Of a DNA stretch of 58,326 bases, positions 31,366 to 39,265 are shown in pieces. How positions within the stretch are numbered: position 1 is the stretch's first letter; every line of letters begins with the position of its first letter. The DNA comes from a virus. The stretch is taken from the IMG/VR virus record IMGVR_UViG_3300035121_000011, positions 1-58,326 of that record, one strand, 5' to 3'. Under the pieces are notes generated by a model. The model was not told the origin of the DNA. It ran no database searches and saw only the letters and a list, made by a program, of their open reading frames with translations. The position numbers were made by a program, and so were the translations under genes.

Positions 31366-31407
31366 TTCATTCCCTCTCTCTGGCGGCTCGCTCCGCCGGT
31401 AACCCTA
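31366..31407 (-). promoter_or_regulatory. Recurring leader: TAGGGT box, AGCGAG-loop hairpin, GAGAGAGGGA
   Basis: TAGGGT (31407-31402, whose TAG is also the upstream stop), stem GGCGG/CCGCC closing loop AGCGAG (31397-31382), GAGAGAGGGA (31380-31371), ATG 31365. The -35 region is coding and shows no clear box. Confidence 0.6.
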
Positions 31408-31638
31408 CTCCGATTTGGGGACTATCTGGTACCGCGCGGTAGTCATTGACATGAATCCATGCATCTCATCGTAGGACACCGACAGGCGCGCGCCTACCCG
31501 CCCGGCGTGGCGGAGCGCAGCAATCCGATGGTCCCAACGGAGGATGGACTTGATCTTGCCCGAGCGTGATCCGCGCGTTGCGCCGTACGCCTTGATCTCT
31601 ATGATGGTATCGCTGATAACGGCGGTAGTCTCGTACAC
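31405..31638 (-). CDS. Hypothetical protein, 77 aa
   Basis: GTG 31638 just past the upstream stop, with AGGACGG ahead. Product (MYETTAVISDTIIEIKAYG...) is beta-rich, ending TARYQIVPKSE. The frame is open further upstream inside the neighbouring gene, so the start is a judgement. No domain recognised. Confidence 0.55.
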   Translation of the reverse strand: MYETTAVISDTIIEIKAYGATRGSRSGKIKSILRWDHRIAALRHAGRVGARLSVSYDEMHGFMSMTTARYQIVPKSE

Positions 31639-31639
31639 G

Positions 31640-31915
31640 TCACACCGTCCTAAGTAGACCGAAGTAGCGGACGATGTAGGCAACGGCCTCCGCGCGCGTC
31701 CGCCAGCAGAGCCCGACCAGTCCGCGCTTACCAGGGACGTCCGCCCGGTAGACATTCCGGCGCCTAGTCCCTATGGAGTAGTTGAGCCCGCGATCATTGG
31801 CCATGACGTGAGTCTCCTCCACGCTCTTGTAGACGTAGCCTAGCCGGACGCCATCCTCTTCTACCGCGTATGCCGGGTGACCGTAGCGCTCCGCCTTGAC
31901 TAATTTGGTAGCCAT
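31640..31915 (-). CDS. Hypothetical protein, 91 aa
   Basis: Begins MATKLVKAERYGHPAY. A beta-rich first half (GVRLGYVYKSVEETHV) and helical end (RAEAVAYIVRYFGLL). Preceded by the clearest promoter-leader copy. First gene after the 15-bp hairpin that closes the late region. Confidence 0.6.
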   Translation of the reverse strand: MATKLVKAERYGHPAYAVEEDGVRLGYVYKSVEETHVMANDRGLNYSIGTRRRNVYRADVPGKRGLVGLCWRTRAEAVAYIVRYFGLLRTV

Positions 31916-31993
31916 CTCGCGCCCTCTCTCCGCCGGAGCGCTCGCTCGCCCCCATCAAGGAGGACTCTACTCCACTGCAGCATGCTAAGTCTA
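31916..31993 (-). promoter_or_regulatory. Promoter-like boxes plus hairpin leader
   Basis: TAGACT (31993-31988), 18-base spacer and TAGAGT (31969-31964) form a good actinobacterial-type promoter. A GAGCG/CGCTC hairpin (31947-31936), GAGAGAGGGC (31930-31921) and ATG 31915 follow. Confidence 0.65.
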
Positions 31994-32019
31994 CTGCATC
32001 TTACATGCGGTTATGTGGC

Positions 32020-32070
32020 GATGGCGCCTACCCGGTACGTGGTTGCGAGTCACCACGGGTAGGCGCCATC
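32020..32070 (-). terminator. 15-bp perfect stem hairpin at end of late operon
   Basis: GATGGCGCCTACCCG (32020-32034) pairs perfectly with CGGGTAGGCGCCATC (32056-32070); four more pairs (TGGT/ACCA) close the inside. The longest perfect hairpin in the window. It separates the lysis genes from the early small-gene set. 32071-32180 holds nothing else I can support. Confidence 0.7.
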
Positions 32071-32180
32071 TAGGTCTGGGGGAACGCAGGAGGAGAGAGG
32101 GAACACCCTGTAACTCCCACGTTCTACCGCGCCAAGACCACCTAAGACGGAACGTTACCTCAGCGCTGAATCTGGCGCTA

Positions 32181-32420
32181 CTAGAACGTAGGCGGACCTT
32201 CAGCTGCGTCCTGCTCCGGCGCCGGAGGTACGGGCGGAGGCTCATCCTCCGGGTGGGTATTCCCGTGGGCCAGGCCGGAGACGAGCGCGGCCAGGAGTGA
32301 AGCCGTGAACTGCTCCCAGTCTCCCTTACTGGCTTGCCAGACGCCGAAACAGAGCGCCGCCAAAGCGAAAATCGCATAGACGTACTTACGCCAACTGGCC
32401 GGGATCAGATCGGTGAACAT
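32181..32420 (-). CDS. Holin-like membrane protein, 79 aa
   Basis: MFTDLIPASWRKYVYAIFAL then FGVWQASKGDWEQFTASLLA: two hydrophobic helices around an acidic/Gly turn, with a proline-rich cytoplasmic tail. The pattern IPxxxRKYVYAI...GVW is characteristic of actinophage holin-like proteins. Last gene of the lysis set. Confidence 0.7.
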   Translation of the reverse strand: MFTDLIPASWRKYVYAIFALAALCFGVWQASKGDWEQFTASLLAALVSGLAHGNTHPEDEPPPVPPAPEQDAAEGPPTF

Positions 32421-32429
32421 CTTGCCTCC

Positions 32430-32870
32430 CTATTGCTGGGGGAGTCTCCTCCACCCAGTCCCATTTGCTCCCCAGTCTTCGAACCGGATACCAGAAACTA
32501 TAGCTTGTAGTCTTCCGATAGTCAGCTCTGGATTGGTGGTAGCCGTTGGCTCTGCAAGCAATTGCTTGACGTTCAAGAGGTGCGTAGCAAGTTCATCAAA
32601 CTCACGACGGACCATACTCATCTCGCGGCGGACATCGGCCGCCTCGCGCCGCGCGTCGGCAGCCTCGTGTCGCGCTTCTTTGGCGTCCTGCGAGAGCCGC
32701 TCAATATCGCGGCGCATCTCATCCGCCCAACGAAAGGTGGATTCGTTGAGGTGAGCGGCTGCATCGACTCTTTGATTCCTCCGGCCCGCTAGCGCGTGTA
32801 TTGCGGCAACCACACCCCCACCGCTAAGTACCGACCCCAAGACGGTTATCAGAATCGATGCCCAGTTCAC
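32430..32870 (-). CDS. Membrane protein with coiled coil, 146 aa
   Basis: GTG 32870 overlaps the previous TGA (GTGA). One N-terminal span (ASILITVLGSVLSGGGVVAA), then a long coiled coil with repeated ARREAADVRREM heptads. The layout suits a spanin-like or holin-regulating component, but it is not diagnostic. Located between two other membrane genes after the endolysin. Confidence 0.6.
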   Translation of the reverse strand: MNWASILITVLGSVLSGGGVVAAIHALAGRRNQRVDAAAHLNESTFRWADEMRRDIERLSQDAKEARHEAADARREAADVRREMSMVRREFDELATHLLNVKQLLAEPTATTNPELTIGRLQAIVSGIRFEDWGANGTGWRRLPQQ

Positions 32871-33295
32871 CGCTTTGTCCCTTTCGCTACGGCTCTTAAT
32901 TCTTTGCGGATTTGCCAGGCACGAGTAAGATGCGCACCAGCGAACAACGCAAGGACGGCCGCCCCCAACAAGCCGCGCCACGAGTAGCCGGTAGCGATGA
33001 ATCCCAAAGCTGATATCATCAGCAATGGTCCGGCCGCCATCATCAAGCCGGCTAGTTCAAGTCCTAGTGCCCTCTCCCCCGAGAGTCTACGCCCAACTAT
33101 GCCCATCAATCCCGACAAAGTCAAAGTCGTGGCCCAAACTAGCTTGAATATCAAAGGAGCATGCGATAGAGCTACGGGATAGGGGAACGCTCCGAATAAA
33201 TAGAGCGCTCCCACTAATGTCCCGTATCCAAGCATGAACTCTTCGTGCGGACTGACCCGACCGGAAATCACGAATGTGCTAGATGCCGTAGTCAT
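32867..33295 (-). CDS. Multi-span membrane protein, probable holin
   Basis: 142 aa with about four hydrophobic segments: LGYGTLVGALYLFGAF, LIFKLVWATTLTLSGLMGI, LELAGLMMAAGPLLMISALG and LLGAAVLALFAGAHL, with a basic C terminus (RKELRAVAKGTKR). Directly downstream of the endolysin gene, the usual holin position. It could also be a phage membrane protein of other function. Confidence 0.6.
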   Translation of the reverse strand: MTTASSTFVISGRVSPHEEFMLGYGTLVGALYLFGAFPYPVALSHAPLIFKLVWATTLTLSGLMGIVGRRLSGERALGLELAGLMMAAGPLLMISALGFIATGYSWRGLLGAAVLALFAGAHLTRAWQIRKELRAVAKGTKR

Positions 33296-33318
33296 ATCCG
33301 CTCCCGTGAGTTAGCAGT

Positions 33319-34236
33319 TTACTTGGTGACGGCCGCTGCGAAGTGGGCGTCCAGTTCTTCATCCACCATGGCCCGGATCTCTTCCGCCGAACGGCTTTCC
33401 AGGAGCGCGGCCAGCTTGTCGATCTGCTCGTCAGTCAGCACAACGGTAGTCGCCGGGCGGCCTTCGTCGTCCATCGTGTAGATGTCGACGCCATAGATAC
33501 CGGCGCGCACATCAGCCATAGCTACCGGCACGAATGCCGGCTTGGAGATGCCGCGCGCGGAGAGGTTCAATGCCAGCGACCGCATGTCGGCAATTCCGCG
33601 AACGGTGTTGCCGGCCATAACTGCGATTTCGCCCTTTTCTCCACGCAGGAAGTAATCCATGTCGTCCTGTCCCTTTCCTTCGAATTCAAGTACGGCGGCC
33701 GGGATGGAATCGCCCGACCAGTAGCGGATATGCCAAGGCTCGCTTTGGAGTTCGTGCGAGAACCCAAACCTACCTTCGTTCGCCACCAACCAGGCCAGAG
33801 TGACGTTATCCAGGGGGTCGGTTGCTACGTCGGTGTCGTTCTCCTCGCCGGTATCGATCGCCAGCGCCCAACCGTGGTTTGACGTTCCGGGTACGGCGGC
33901 CACGGCCGTATTGGGGCGCTGATACCAGCGTTGGCCATTCCACATTACCGATGGCCGGCCGCTTAGCGGCGTAGTGGTGTATCGCGAACGAAACGTACTC
34001 TCCTGTACCGCATAGGAACGATACGAGTCGTTGACGGATGTGGCTTTCAGAACGTGACCTGATTGCAAAGCCGTAGCCGCCAATGCCCGCCAAGCGCGGG
34101 CGGCAGGTTCTACCAAACGAACGACGGGACCGCTAGCTTGGCCCGGCGTGTCGACGAGAATCGACGACGGTAGCTTCCCGTTTGTCTTACCGCCCAACAC
34201 AGCCGGCATAGTTACGGAATGTACGGGGTATGCCAT
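33319..34236 (-). CDS. Endolysin, D-Ala-D-Ala carboxypeptidase (VanY/M15 type)
   Basis: 305 aa. NDSYRSYAVQE, PGTSNHGWALAID (SxHxxGxAxD zinc motif) and SEPWHIRYW (second His) are the M15B peptidase motifs. The N-terminal part may belong to the fold, and the C-terminal 100 residues (ADVRAGIYGVDIYT onward, ending in an acidic helix) may be a wall-binding or regulatory module. It cleaves peptidoglycan stem peptides for lysis. No signal peptide, so holin is needed. Confidence 0.88.
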   Translation of the reverse strand: MAYPVHSVTMPAVLGGKTNGKLPSSILVDTPGQASGPVVRLVEPAARAWRALAATALQSGHVLKATSVNDSYRSYAVQESTFRSRYTTTPLSGRPSVMWNGQRWYQRPNTAVAAVPGTSNHGWALAIDTGEENDTDVATDPLDNVTLAWLVANEGRFGFSHELQSEPWHIRYWSGDSIPAAVLEFEGKGQDDMDYFLRGEKGEIAVMAGNTVRGIADMRSLALNLSARGISKPAFVPVAMADVRAGIYGVDIYTMDDEGRPATTVVLTDEQIDKLAALLESRSAEEIRAMVDEELDAHFAAAVTK

Positions 34237-34269
34237 CTATCCCTCCTTGCCTCGCTACGGATTCTACCG

Positions 34270-34521
34270 CTATTGGGCTTTCCCAATGATGACTACGCGA
34301 CGGCTGCGGCTAGTCGGCGAAGCGTTCGCCATCAATACAACCAATACGCGATCGTTCAGCGCCGGCGCCGCGATTGTCTTGAGCGGGGTAAACGGAAGCG
34401 CCGTTGTCTCGCCATCCAGCTTAATCCGCAAAGGGGATGCCTGCGTAACGGTAGCCCAGATATGGACGTCATGGTCCGGATTCTCGGGCGGAACCAGGAG
34501 CCCCAAGTTACGATTCGTCAT
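34270..34521 (-). CDS. Hypothetical tail-region protein, 83 aa
   Basis: ATGA overlap with the minor tail gene. Begins MTNRNLGLLVPPENPDHDVH, followed by a beta-rich body (SPLRIKLDGETTALPF; PALNDRVLVVLMA), similar in layout to gp5/OB-fold baseplate spike pieces. Unassigned. Confidence 0.6.
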   Translation of the reverse strand: MTNRNLGLLVPPENPDHDVHIWATVTQASPLRIKLDGETTALPFTPLKTIAAPALNDRVLVVLMANASPTSRSRRVVIIGKAQ

Positions 34522-36563
34522 ACGTCAGCCACCTGAGTCAGCGTTGTTGTCGCCAGCGCCTTTCCGTTGAGGTTAATGGCCGTCTTCGATACGACGTGGC
34601 GGTGATCAATGCCGGCCGTGAGCCTCCGGAACCTAGCGGCTTGGTTGACGGCTAGTCCCGGTACGGGCGCGTGCGAGATCTCCACGCCGGCCGTAGGGCT
34701 AGTCAGCTCATTCAATCGCTTGGCGGCCAGGCTATCTAGGATTGCCTGACTAGCGGCTTCAATCCCAGTTTCGGTTATCCCTTTGACGCGGCCGAGAGTT
34801 ACTTGCGAGTAGGGCGAAGCCGGATTGACATTGTCAACGGTTGACGTCAACGCGGCCGTCGTCCCGTCGCCAATCCCCACCAGCGTCACACGGTTGGGGA
34901 TCTTCCAGATGTCATTGTCTCTGTTGAATTCCGGGATATAGATGGACTTGTTGTCATCCAAGAACTCATAGAACAACGGCCGGTTGGCGGGTAGGATGTA
35001 TGGGTCTCCGCGCATCTGGCCATCGAAGTTCGAGTAAAGGCTGAAGTAGTTGATGATTGCCAGCAAGTCATTGATGATTCGAAGCTTGCTAGTTCCAACT
35101 CCCCAGACCACATCTGCGGCCAACGTAGCGGCCGAAGGCGTCACCGCATAGTTGGTAATCCCGGCGCCAGTCAGCAACGTTACGATCGCATCCGTCACTA
35201 CTTGGCCGGCCGCTATCGCATAAGTAGCATTGATGGTATCTTGGTCCAAGATGGTTGTGTTATCGAGCAGCTTGATGTCCCAGCTGCGGCCATTCCCGTA
35301 AGACTCCGGCGCTTCGGATACCAAGAATATCCCAAGGTTCTGCGACGGCAGCCCTTCGATCAACATGACCGGGCGGATATGGACGTTCAACCAGTCTACA
35401 TTCTGGTTCACATCGCGTACGCTGATTCTGCCGCCGCCTTTTACTACGGCGTTTGCGATCCAGTCCAGCTCGCCATCCGTCACTCCATCAAGCCGGTACA
35501 ACGGCGCATCTGAATTGCTGAGGACATCGAGATAGAACTTGGTGCTGCGGTTTCCGGTCAGGATCTCTTCGGGCGTAAAGACACGGACCGGAATGATTGG
35601 AGAGATTGCGAACCCGTCAACCTCATCAAGGGAAAGACTCAAGTCAAAGTTGGCGGAACCTTCGCCGTTACCCGGCGTGATCCCGCTTCCGGCCAATCCG
35701 ATAGACAGGCCTACGTCTGCGGAGCCTTGCGACGGTCGCGATCCGGCGCCGCTGATACTCAGACTTAGCGGAACATCAGCCGTACCTTGGCTCGCGCGCG
35801 AGCCAGTGGCCGCAATCGCAATGCTTACTCCAACATTAGCCGTTCCTTGCGCGGCATTAGCGCCAGTAGCCGTAATGGAGATGCTCAGCGGGACATCAGC
35901 AGTCCCGGCATTCGTAGCGGAGGCTTTGACCTCAACAGCTACGCCAACCCACTTTTGATTGGGAGTTGTCAAGCCCGTCGTCTTCGCGGCGGCCGTCCCG
36001 GCATCCGTCCAATAGGCGCCATACCAGACAGCGTGGCCCGAAACATCGGTCGCCATAGTCTCGCCGGACCCGCTGGCCGGCGTGATGCTATTGATAGTCC
36101 GCCAAGTATGCCCGGTCGGGCTTGTTTCGGACCAGTCTACGAAATACCCGATGATTGCTGAGCCGGCAGCCGCCGTAGTCAGGGAGAGGGACGGCGCCGA
36201 ACCGGGCCCAGCATTGCCCTTGCTTGTATTGCCGACGCCGCCCGTACCCGCCCAGCGGGTCACTTGGATGACGCCGGTAGCCGCGCCGCCGTTTGTGTTG
36301 CAGGAGAACGTAAACGTTTCTGCGGTAGTAGCGGTGGCGGTCCACACGTATAGGACGGAGTTGGATGTCAGGTTATGGAATTGCTTCAGCGTCCAGGTGA
36401 GGCTTGTGCCGCCAGTAGGCGTCAAGAATTGATCGCTAGTGCCGCCGTATTCGTCCGAAGAAGCCATCGCAACAAGCAGGTCACCAACTGCTGTGGTAAC
36501 GCTTAGCGTCTTCGGCCAGGTGCCGTTGAACGCGCTTGTGTAGGTATTCGACGGCGAAGGCAA
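34518..36563 (-). CDS. Minor tail protein with 20-residue repeats, 681 aa
   Basis: TTG start after GATAGGG; an in-frame TAG blocks earlier starts. The N-terminal 210 residues look like a beta-sandwich domain with S/T-rich loops. Four near-perfect 20-residue repeats follow (GTADVPLSISITATGANAAQ type), then a hub-like domain (LDVLSNSDAPLYRLDGV..., NVHIRPVMLIEGLPSQ) that resembles Dit/gp27-type tail proteins. Probably at the tail tip and possibly receptor binding. Confidence 0.7.
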   Translation of the reverse strand: MPSPSNTYTSAFNGTWPKTLSVTTAVGDLLVAMASSDEYGGTSDQFLTPTGGTSLTWTLKQFHNLTSNSVLYVWTATATTAETFTFSCNTNGGAATGVIQVTRWAGTGGVGNTSKGNAGPGSAPSLSLTTAAAGSAIIGYFVDWSETSPTGHTWRTINSITPASGSGETMATDVSGHAVWYGAYWTDAGTAAAKTTGLTTPNQKWVGVAVEVKASATNAGTADVPLSISITATGANAAQGTANVGVSIAIAATGSRASQGTADVPLSLSISGAGSRPSQGSADVGLSIGLAGSGITPGNGEGSANFDLSLSLDEVDGFAISPIIPVRVFTPEEILTGNRSTKFYLDVLSNSDAPLYRLDGVTDGELDWIANAVVKGGGRISVRDVNQNVDWLNVHIRPVMLIEGLPSQNLGIFLVSEAPESYGNGRSWDIKLLDNTTILDQDTINATYAIAAGQVVTDAIVTLLTGAGITNYAVTPSAATLAADVVWGVGTSKLRIINDLLAIINYFSLYSNFDGQMRGDPYILPANRPLFYEFLDDNKSIYIPEFNRDNDIWKIPNRVTLVGIGDGTTAALTSTVDNVNPASPYSQVTLGRVKGITETGIEAASQAILDSLAAKRLNELTSPTAGVEISHAPVPGLAVNQAARFRRLTAGIDHRHVVSKTAINLNGKALATTTLTQVADV

Positions 36564-36575
36564 CGGACTACCCTA

Positions 36576-36923
36576 TCAGGTGGCGGTAGCGGTGAATGTC
36601 AGAGCCGTGATGCTGTAGTTTCCGCCGGCATTGTAGGCCGAGTCCCCAGTCAGCGCCTTGTTGCCGTAGAACGTTCCGCCGGACGACGCGCTGAACAAGA
36701 GGACGTTGGTGACCGAAGCGGCCGGCGTTCCGGTGAAGTTCAATGGGACGTTGGTGACGGTGATAACGCTTGGCGAAGCCGTGGAAGGCGTTCCAAGCGT
36801 CAATGCGACTCGCGCCGCACTATTCTCGCTTCCGGAAGTGGTGCTGCTTCCGAGAGCGGCGTAGAAGACGGCTTCGTTACCGTCATCCATCAGGGCCTTA
36901 AGGCCATCAGCAGTTAGCGCCAT
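36576..36923 (-). CDS. Small tail fibre-like protein, 115 aa
   Basis: MALTADGLKALMDDGNEAVFY then a beta-rich Ser/Thr/Gly body (VITVTNVPLNFTGTPAASV). This matches short actinophage tail proteins between minor tail genes. Perhaps a trimeric fibre or coat-like adaptor; inference from context. Confidence 0.6.
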   Translation of the reverse strand: MALTADGLKALMDDGNEAVFYAALGSSTTSGSENSAARVALTLGTPSTASPSVITVTNVPLNFTGTPAASVTNVLLFSASSGGTFYGNKALTGDSAYNAGGNYSITALTFTATAT

Positions 36924-36934
36924 TGGAATCCTTC

Positions 36935-39265
36935 CTATCCAACATTCTCGTCGTAGTCTATCTTCGACACGTTGAATGAAACCGGATACAGGACCGAATC
37001 GGCGTTGTAGTCAACGCCTACGCCGCTCAAGCTTGAGAACATGCGCCGGCCGGTGTAATCTCTATACAGTACCACTCCGGTAGTAGCGCCGATCGCCTCA
37101 ACTTCTTGCGGCTCCGAAGACAATCCGCCACGGCTCGGCGGGTACAAATCAGCTTGCACGGAGAGTGCGCGGTCCACAGCTTCGCCTGAAAGCTCAACTG
37201 GGTCTTCGCGGCCGGCGAAATGGTATCTAGCTTTATCACGCTCCACGCCGAACCTACCCGCCAAGCGGGCGCGCATTCTGACCATTTGCGAGAAGCTCGT
37301 CCCGGTAGTCAAGAACGCCCATTGTGGCTCGGCCGTCACGAGCTCTATCTCCGAACTGAGAGCGGAGGAGGGAACGGCTGAGCGGACTACGGCCCGGTAC
37401 TTGTTGGAGCCGTGGATAGTCGGCATAGTATCTACCACGATCGCCACGAGGCTACTCGGGTTAAGGATCACGCCAGTCACCCAAGTGACCCATACGCCGC
37501 TGTTGTCAATTTGGCGTTGCAAGTCAACCGAGGAGATGTCAACAGTTACGCCAGGCGAACTCGAAGTCCCGATGATTGATATAACCGAACTACCTTGCAG
37601 CGCGTCATATGAGGCCGATATCGTGACGCTAGCTGGCGGCAGATATGCAACCGAGAATTCTTCGCGTTCCGTACCGGAATCGATTGACTCCAAGCCGGCC
37701 GCGCTTGTTACGTAGACACGAAGTCCGTACGTCTGCCCATCCAACAGCGTGGATGCGAACGTCCAGCTGGCGGTTGTGCCACTCCCGTTAGCTTCCTCAA
37801 TTAGGGTTGCATCGCTGTAGTCGGAGAGCGCACCTTTGTGCCATAGCTTGGCGTGCCAGGAGGATTGCGCGCTGCTCTGCGCTTGGAAGTACGTCCAGTT
37901 CGCCGTCAAATGGGAAAGCGTATACGAACCGCCGGAAGGAGTGGAGATAGTCGAAGTTGGCCGCGCGCTCGTAGTGAAGGTAGCGTCTGCGGAGTAGGCC
38001 CCAATTGTTCCGTTCTCGCCGGCCGTCGCTACGTGCCAAGTAATTGTATGGCCGTTTGTGAGCGTAGCGGCCGGCAACGTATACGAGGAGACTGTTGAGG
38101 TGGTTGGCCCCACTGTGGTATATGAGCCGGCGTCAATCTTGTACTGTAGCTGATACTTGCTCTGCGGCGTTCCATCAGCAGGGTTATGCGTCCAGGTGAA
38201 GACTATCGCTTCGGCCGCATCTTTTGCGCCGCCAGCCGGATTCAAGCCTGTAGGCGCATTAGCGGTCGCTAGCAGCGTTATTGTTTCTGACTCGTTGGAG
38301 TAGCTGGAGTTCAGCGTAGCCCCAGAGCTCGTACGCGCACGGATCCGATACTTGTGCGTTACGGAGGTACTAGGCGCAACGTGATCCCAAGTAGTTGTTC
38401 CCGTTGAAACGCTTGTGATTTCCGAGTACGCTCCGCCGTTCTGCGACTCCTCAATGCGAACCGTGTATTCGGAGTAGTTGACGTTATTGGTCCAAGTCAA
38501 CCGGATGTTGCCGCCGGCCAGCTTGGTCGCCACCAGGCTCGTAGGCGTACCAGGAGTGGTCCAAACTGCAGAGGTAGTTGCGAATCCGACCTCAATACCA
38601 TTCGGGCCGTAAGCCGAAACCTGGTACGTGTACTTGTGATTGGCGGAAGTTGTGGTATCACTGTAAGTTGTTACTACGCCAAGCGTAGCGATGAGAGCGT
38701 AAGCGCCGCCATCAGTCGCGCGGTAAACCTTCACATTCTGGTATGGCGCGTTCGACGTACTGTTGTTGTTCCAGTTGACCGTCATCTGCGTATCGCTGAC
38801 GCGCGTGACGGTTGCAGCCGAAGGCGATGCTACGGTCTGGGGGATTTGCGGTAGCGAGACGCTACTGATGGTCGCCGTTGAGGTTGCGCCTGACGAGCCC
38901 TTGTGGGATCCCGTCATACTGATTGTGGCGTTACCGTTCACATCATGGTTAATAGTGACCTGACCACCACCGAACCCGCCCTGGGCGATAGTGTTCACGA
39001 ATGGGTAATCGCCCGGGTGGTTATGGCCACTATTGAATACGTGCGGTAGGGAGTTGCTGTAGACGGTTACGCTATTGACTACAACAGATCCGTTTTCGAT
39101 TCTGTGGCAGTTGTCGCCGGCCGCGAAGTTGACAGCCCAGCACCAGTTAATCGTCGAGAACCCGTATCCTGCGCCGCCGCCATATGATTGGCCGGCCAAG
39201 TACCAAAAGATTCGGTTCTTGCCATTGAAGACGTCGTTGCCGCCAGTAGCATTGCCACCAGTCAT
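36935..39265 (-). CDS. Minor tail protein with fibronectin type III-like domains, 776 aa
   Basis: An aromatic and Gly-rich N-terminal region (FWYLAGQSYGGGAGYGF) is followed by at least three FNIII-like modules, recognisable from LTWTNN/VNWNNN strands and KYRIRAR/KYTYQVSAYG strands. A C-terminal domain (RMRARLAGRFGVERDKARYH) may attach to the tail. FNIII domains are common in actinophage tail-tip proteins that touch cell-wall carbohydrates. TGATG overlap with the tape-measure gene. Confidence 0.75.
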   Translation of the reverse strand: MTGGNATGGNDVFNGKNRIFWYLAGQSYGGGAGYGFSTINWCWAVNFAAGDNCHRIENGSVVVNSVTVYSNSLPHVFNSGHNHPGDYPFVNTIAQGGFGGGQVTINHDVNGNATISMTGSHKGSSGATSTATISSVSLPQIPQTVASPSAATVTRVSDTQMTVNWNNNSTSNAPYQNVKVYRATDGGAYALIATLGVVTTYSDTTTSANHKYTYQVSAYGPNGIEVGFATTSAVWTTPGTPTSLVATKLAGGNIRLTWTNNVNYSEYTVRIEESQNGGAYSEITSVSTGTTTWDHVAPSTSVTHKYRIRARTSSGATLNSSYSNESETITLLATANAPTGLNPAGGAKDAAEAIVFTWTHNPADGTPQSKYQLQYKIDAGSYTTVGPTTSTVSSYTLPAATLTNGHTITWHVATAGENGTIGAYSADATFTTSARPTSTISTPSGGSYTLSHLTANWTYFQAQSSAQSSWHAKLWHKGALSDYSDATLIEEANGSGTTASWTFASTLLDGQTYGLRVYVTSAAGLESIDSGTEREEFSVAYLPPASVTISASYDALQGSSVISIIGTSSSPGVTVDISSVDLQRQIDNSGVWVTWVTGVILNPSSLVAIVVDTMPTIHGSNKYRAVVRSAVPSSALSSEIELVTAEPQWAFLTTGTSFSQMVRMRARLAGRFGVERDKARYHFAGREDPVELSGEAVDRALSVQADLYPPSRGGLSSEPQEVEAIGATTGVVLYRDYTGRRMFSSLSGVGVDYNADSVLYPVSFNVSKIDYDENVG

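Noticed and set aside
26543-32000. CRISPR-like array from repeated TCCCTCTCTC and hairpins
   Set aside because: Copies are at irregular distances of 0.2-2 kb, each next to a start codon, with genes rather than spacers between them.
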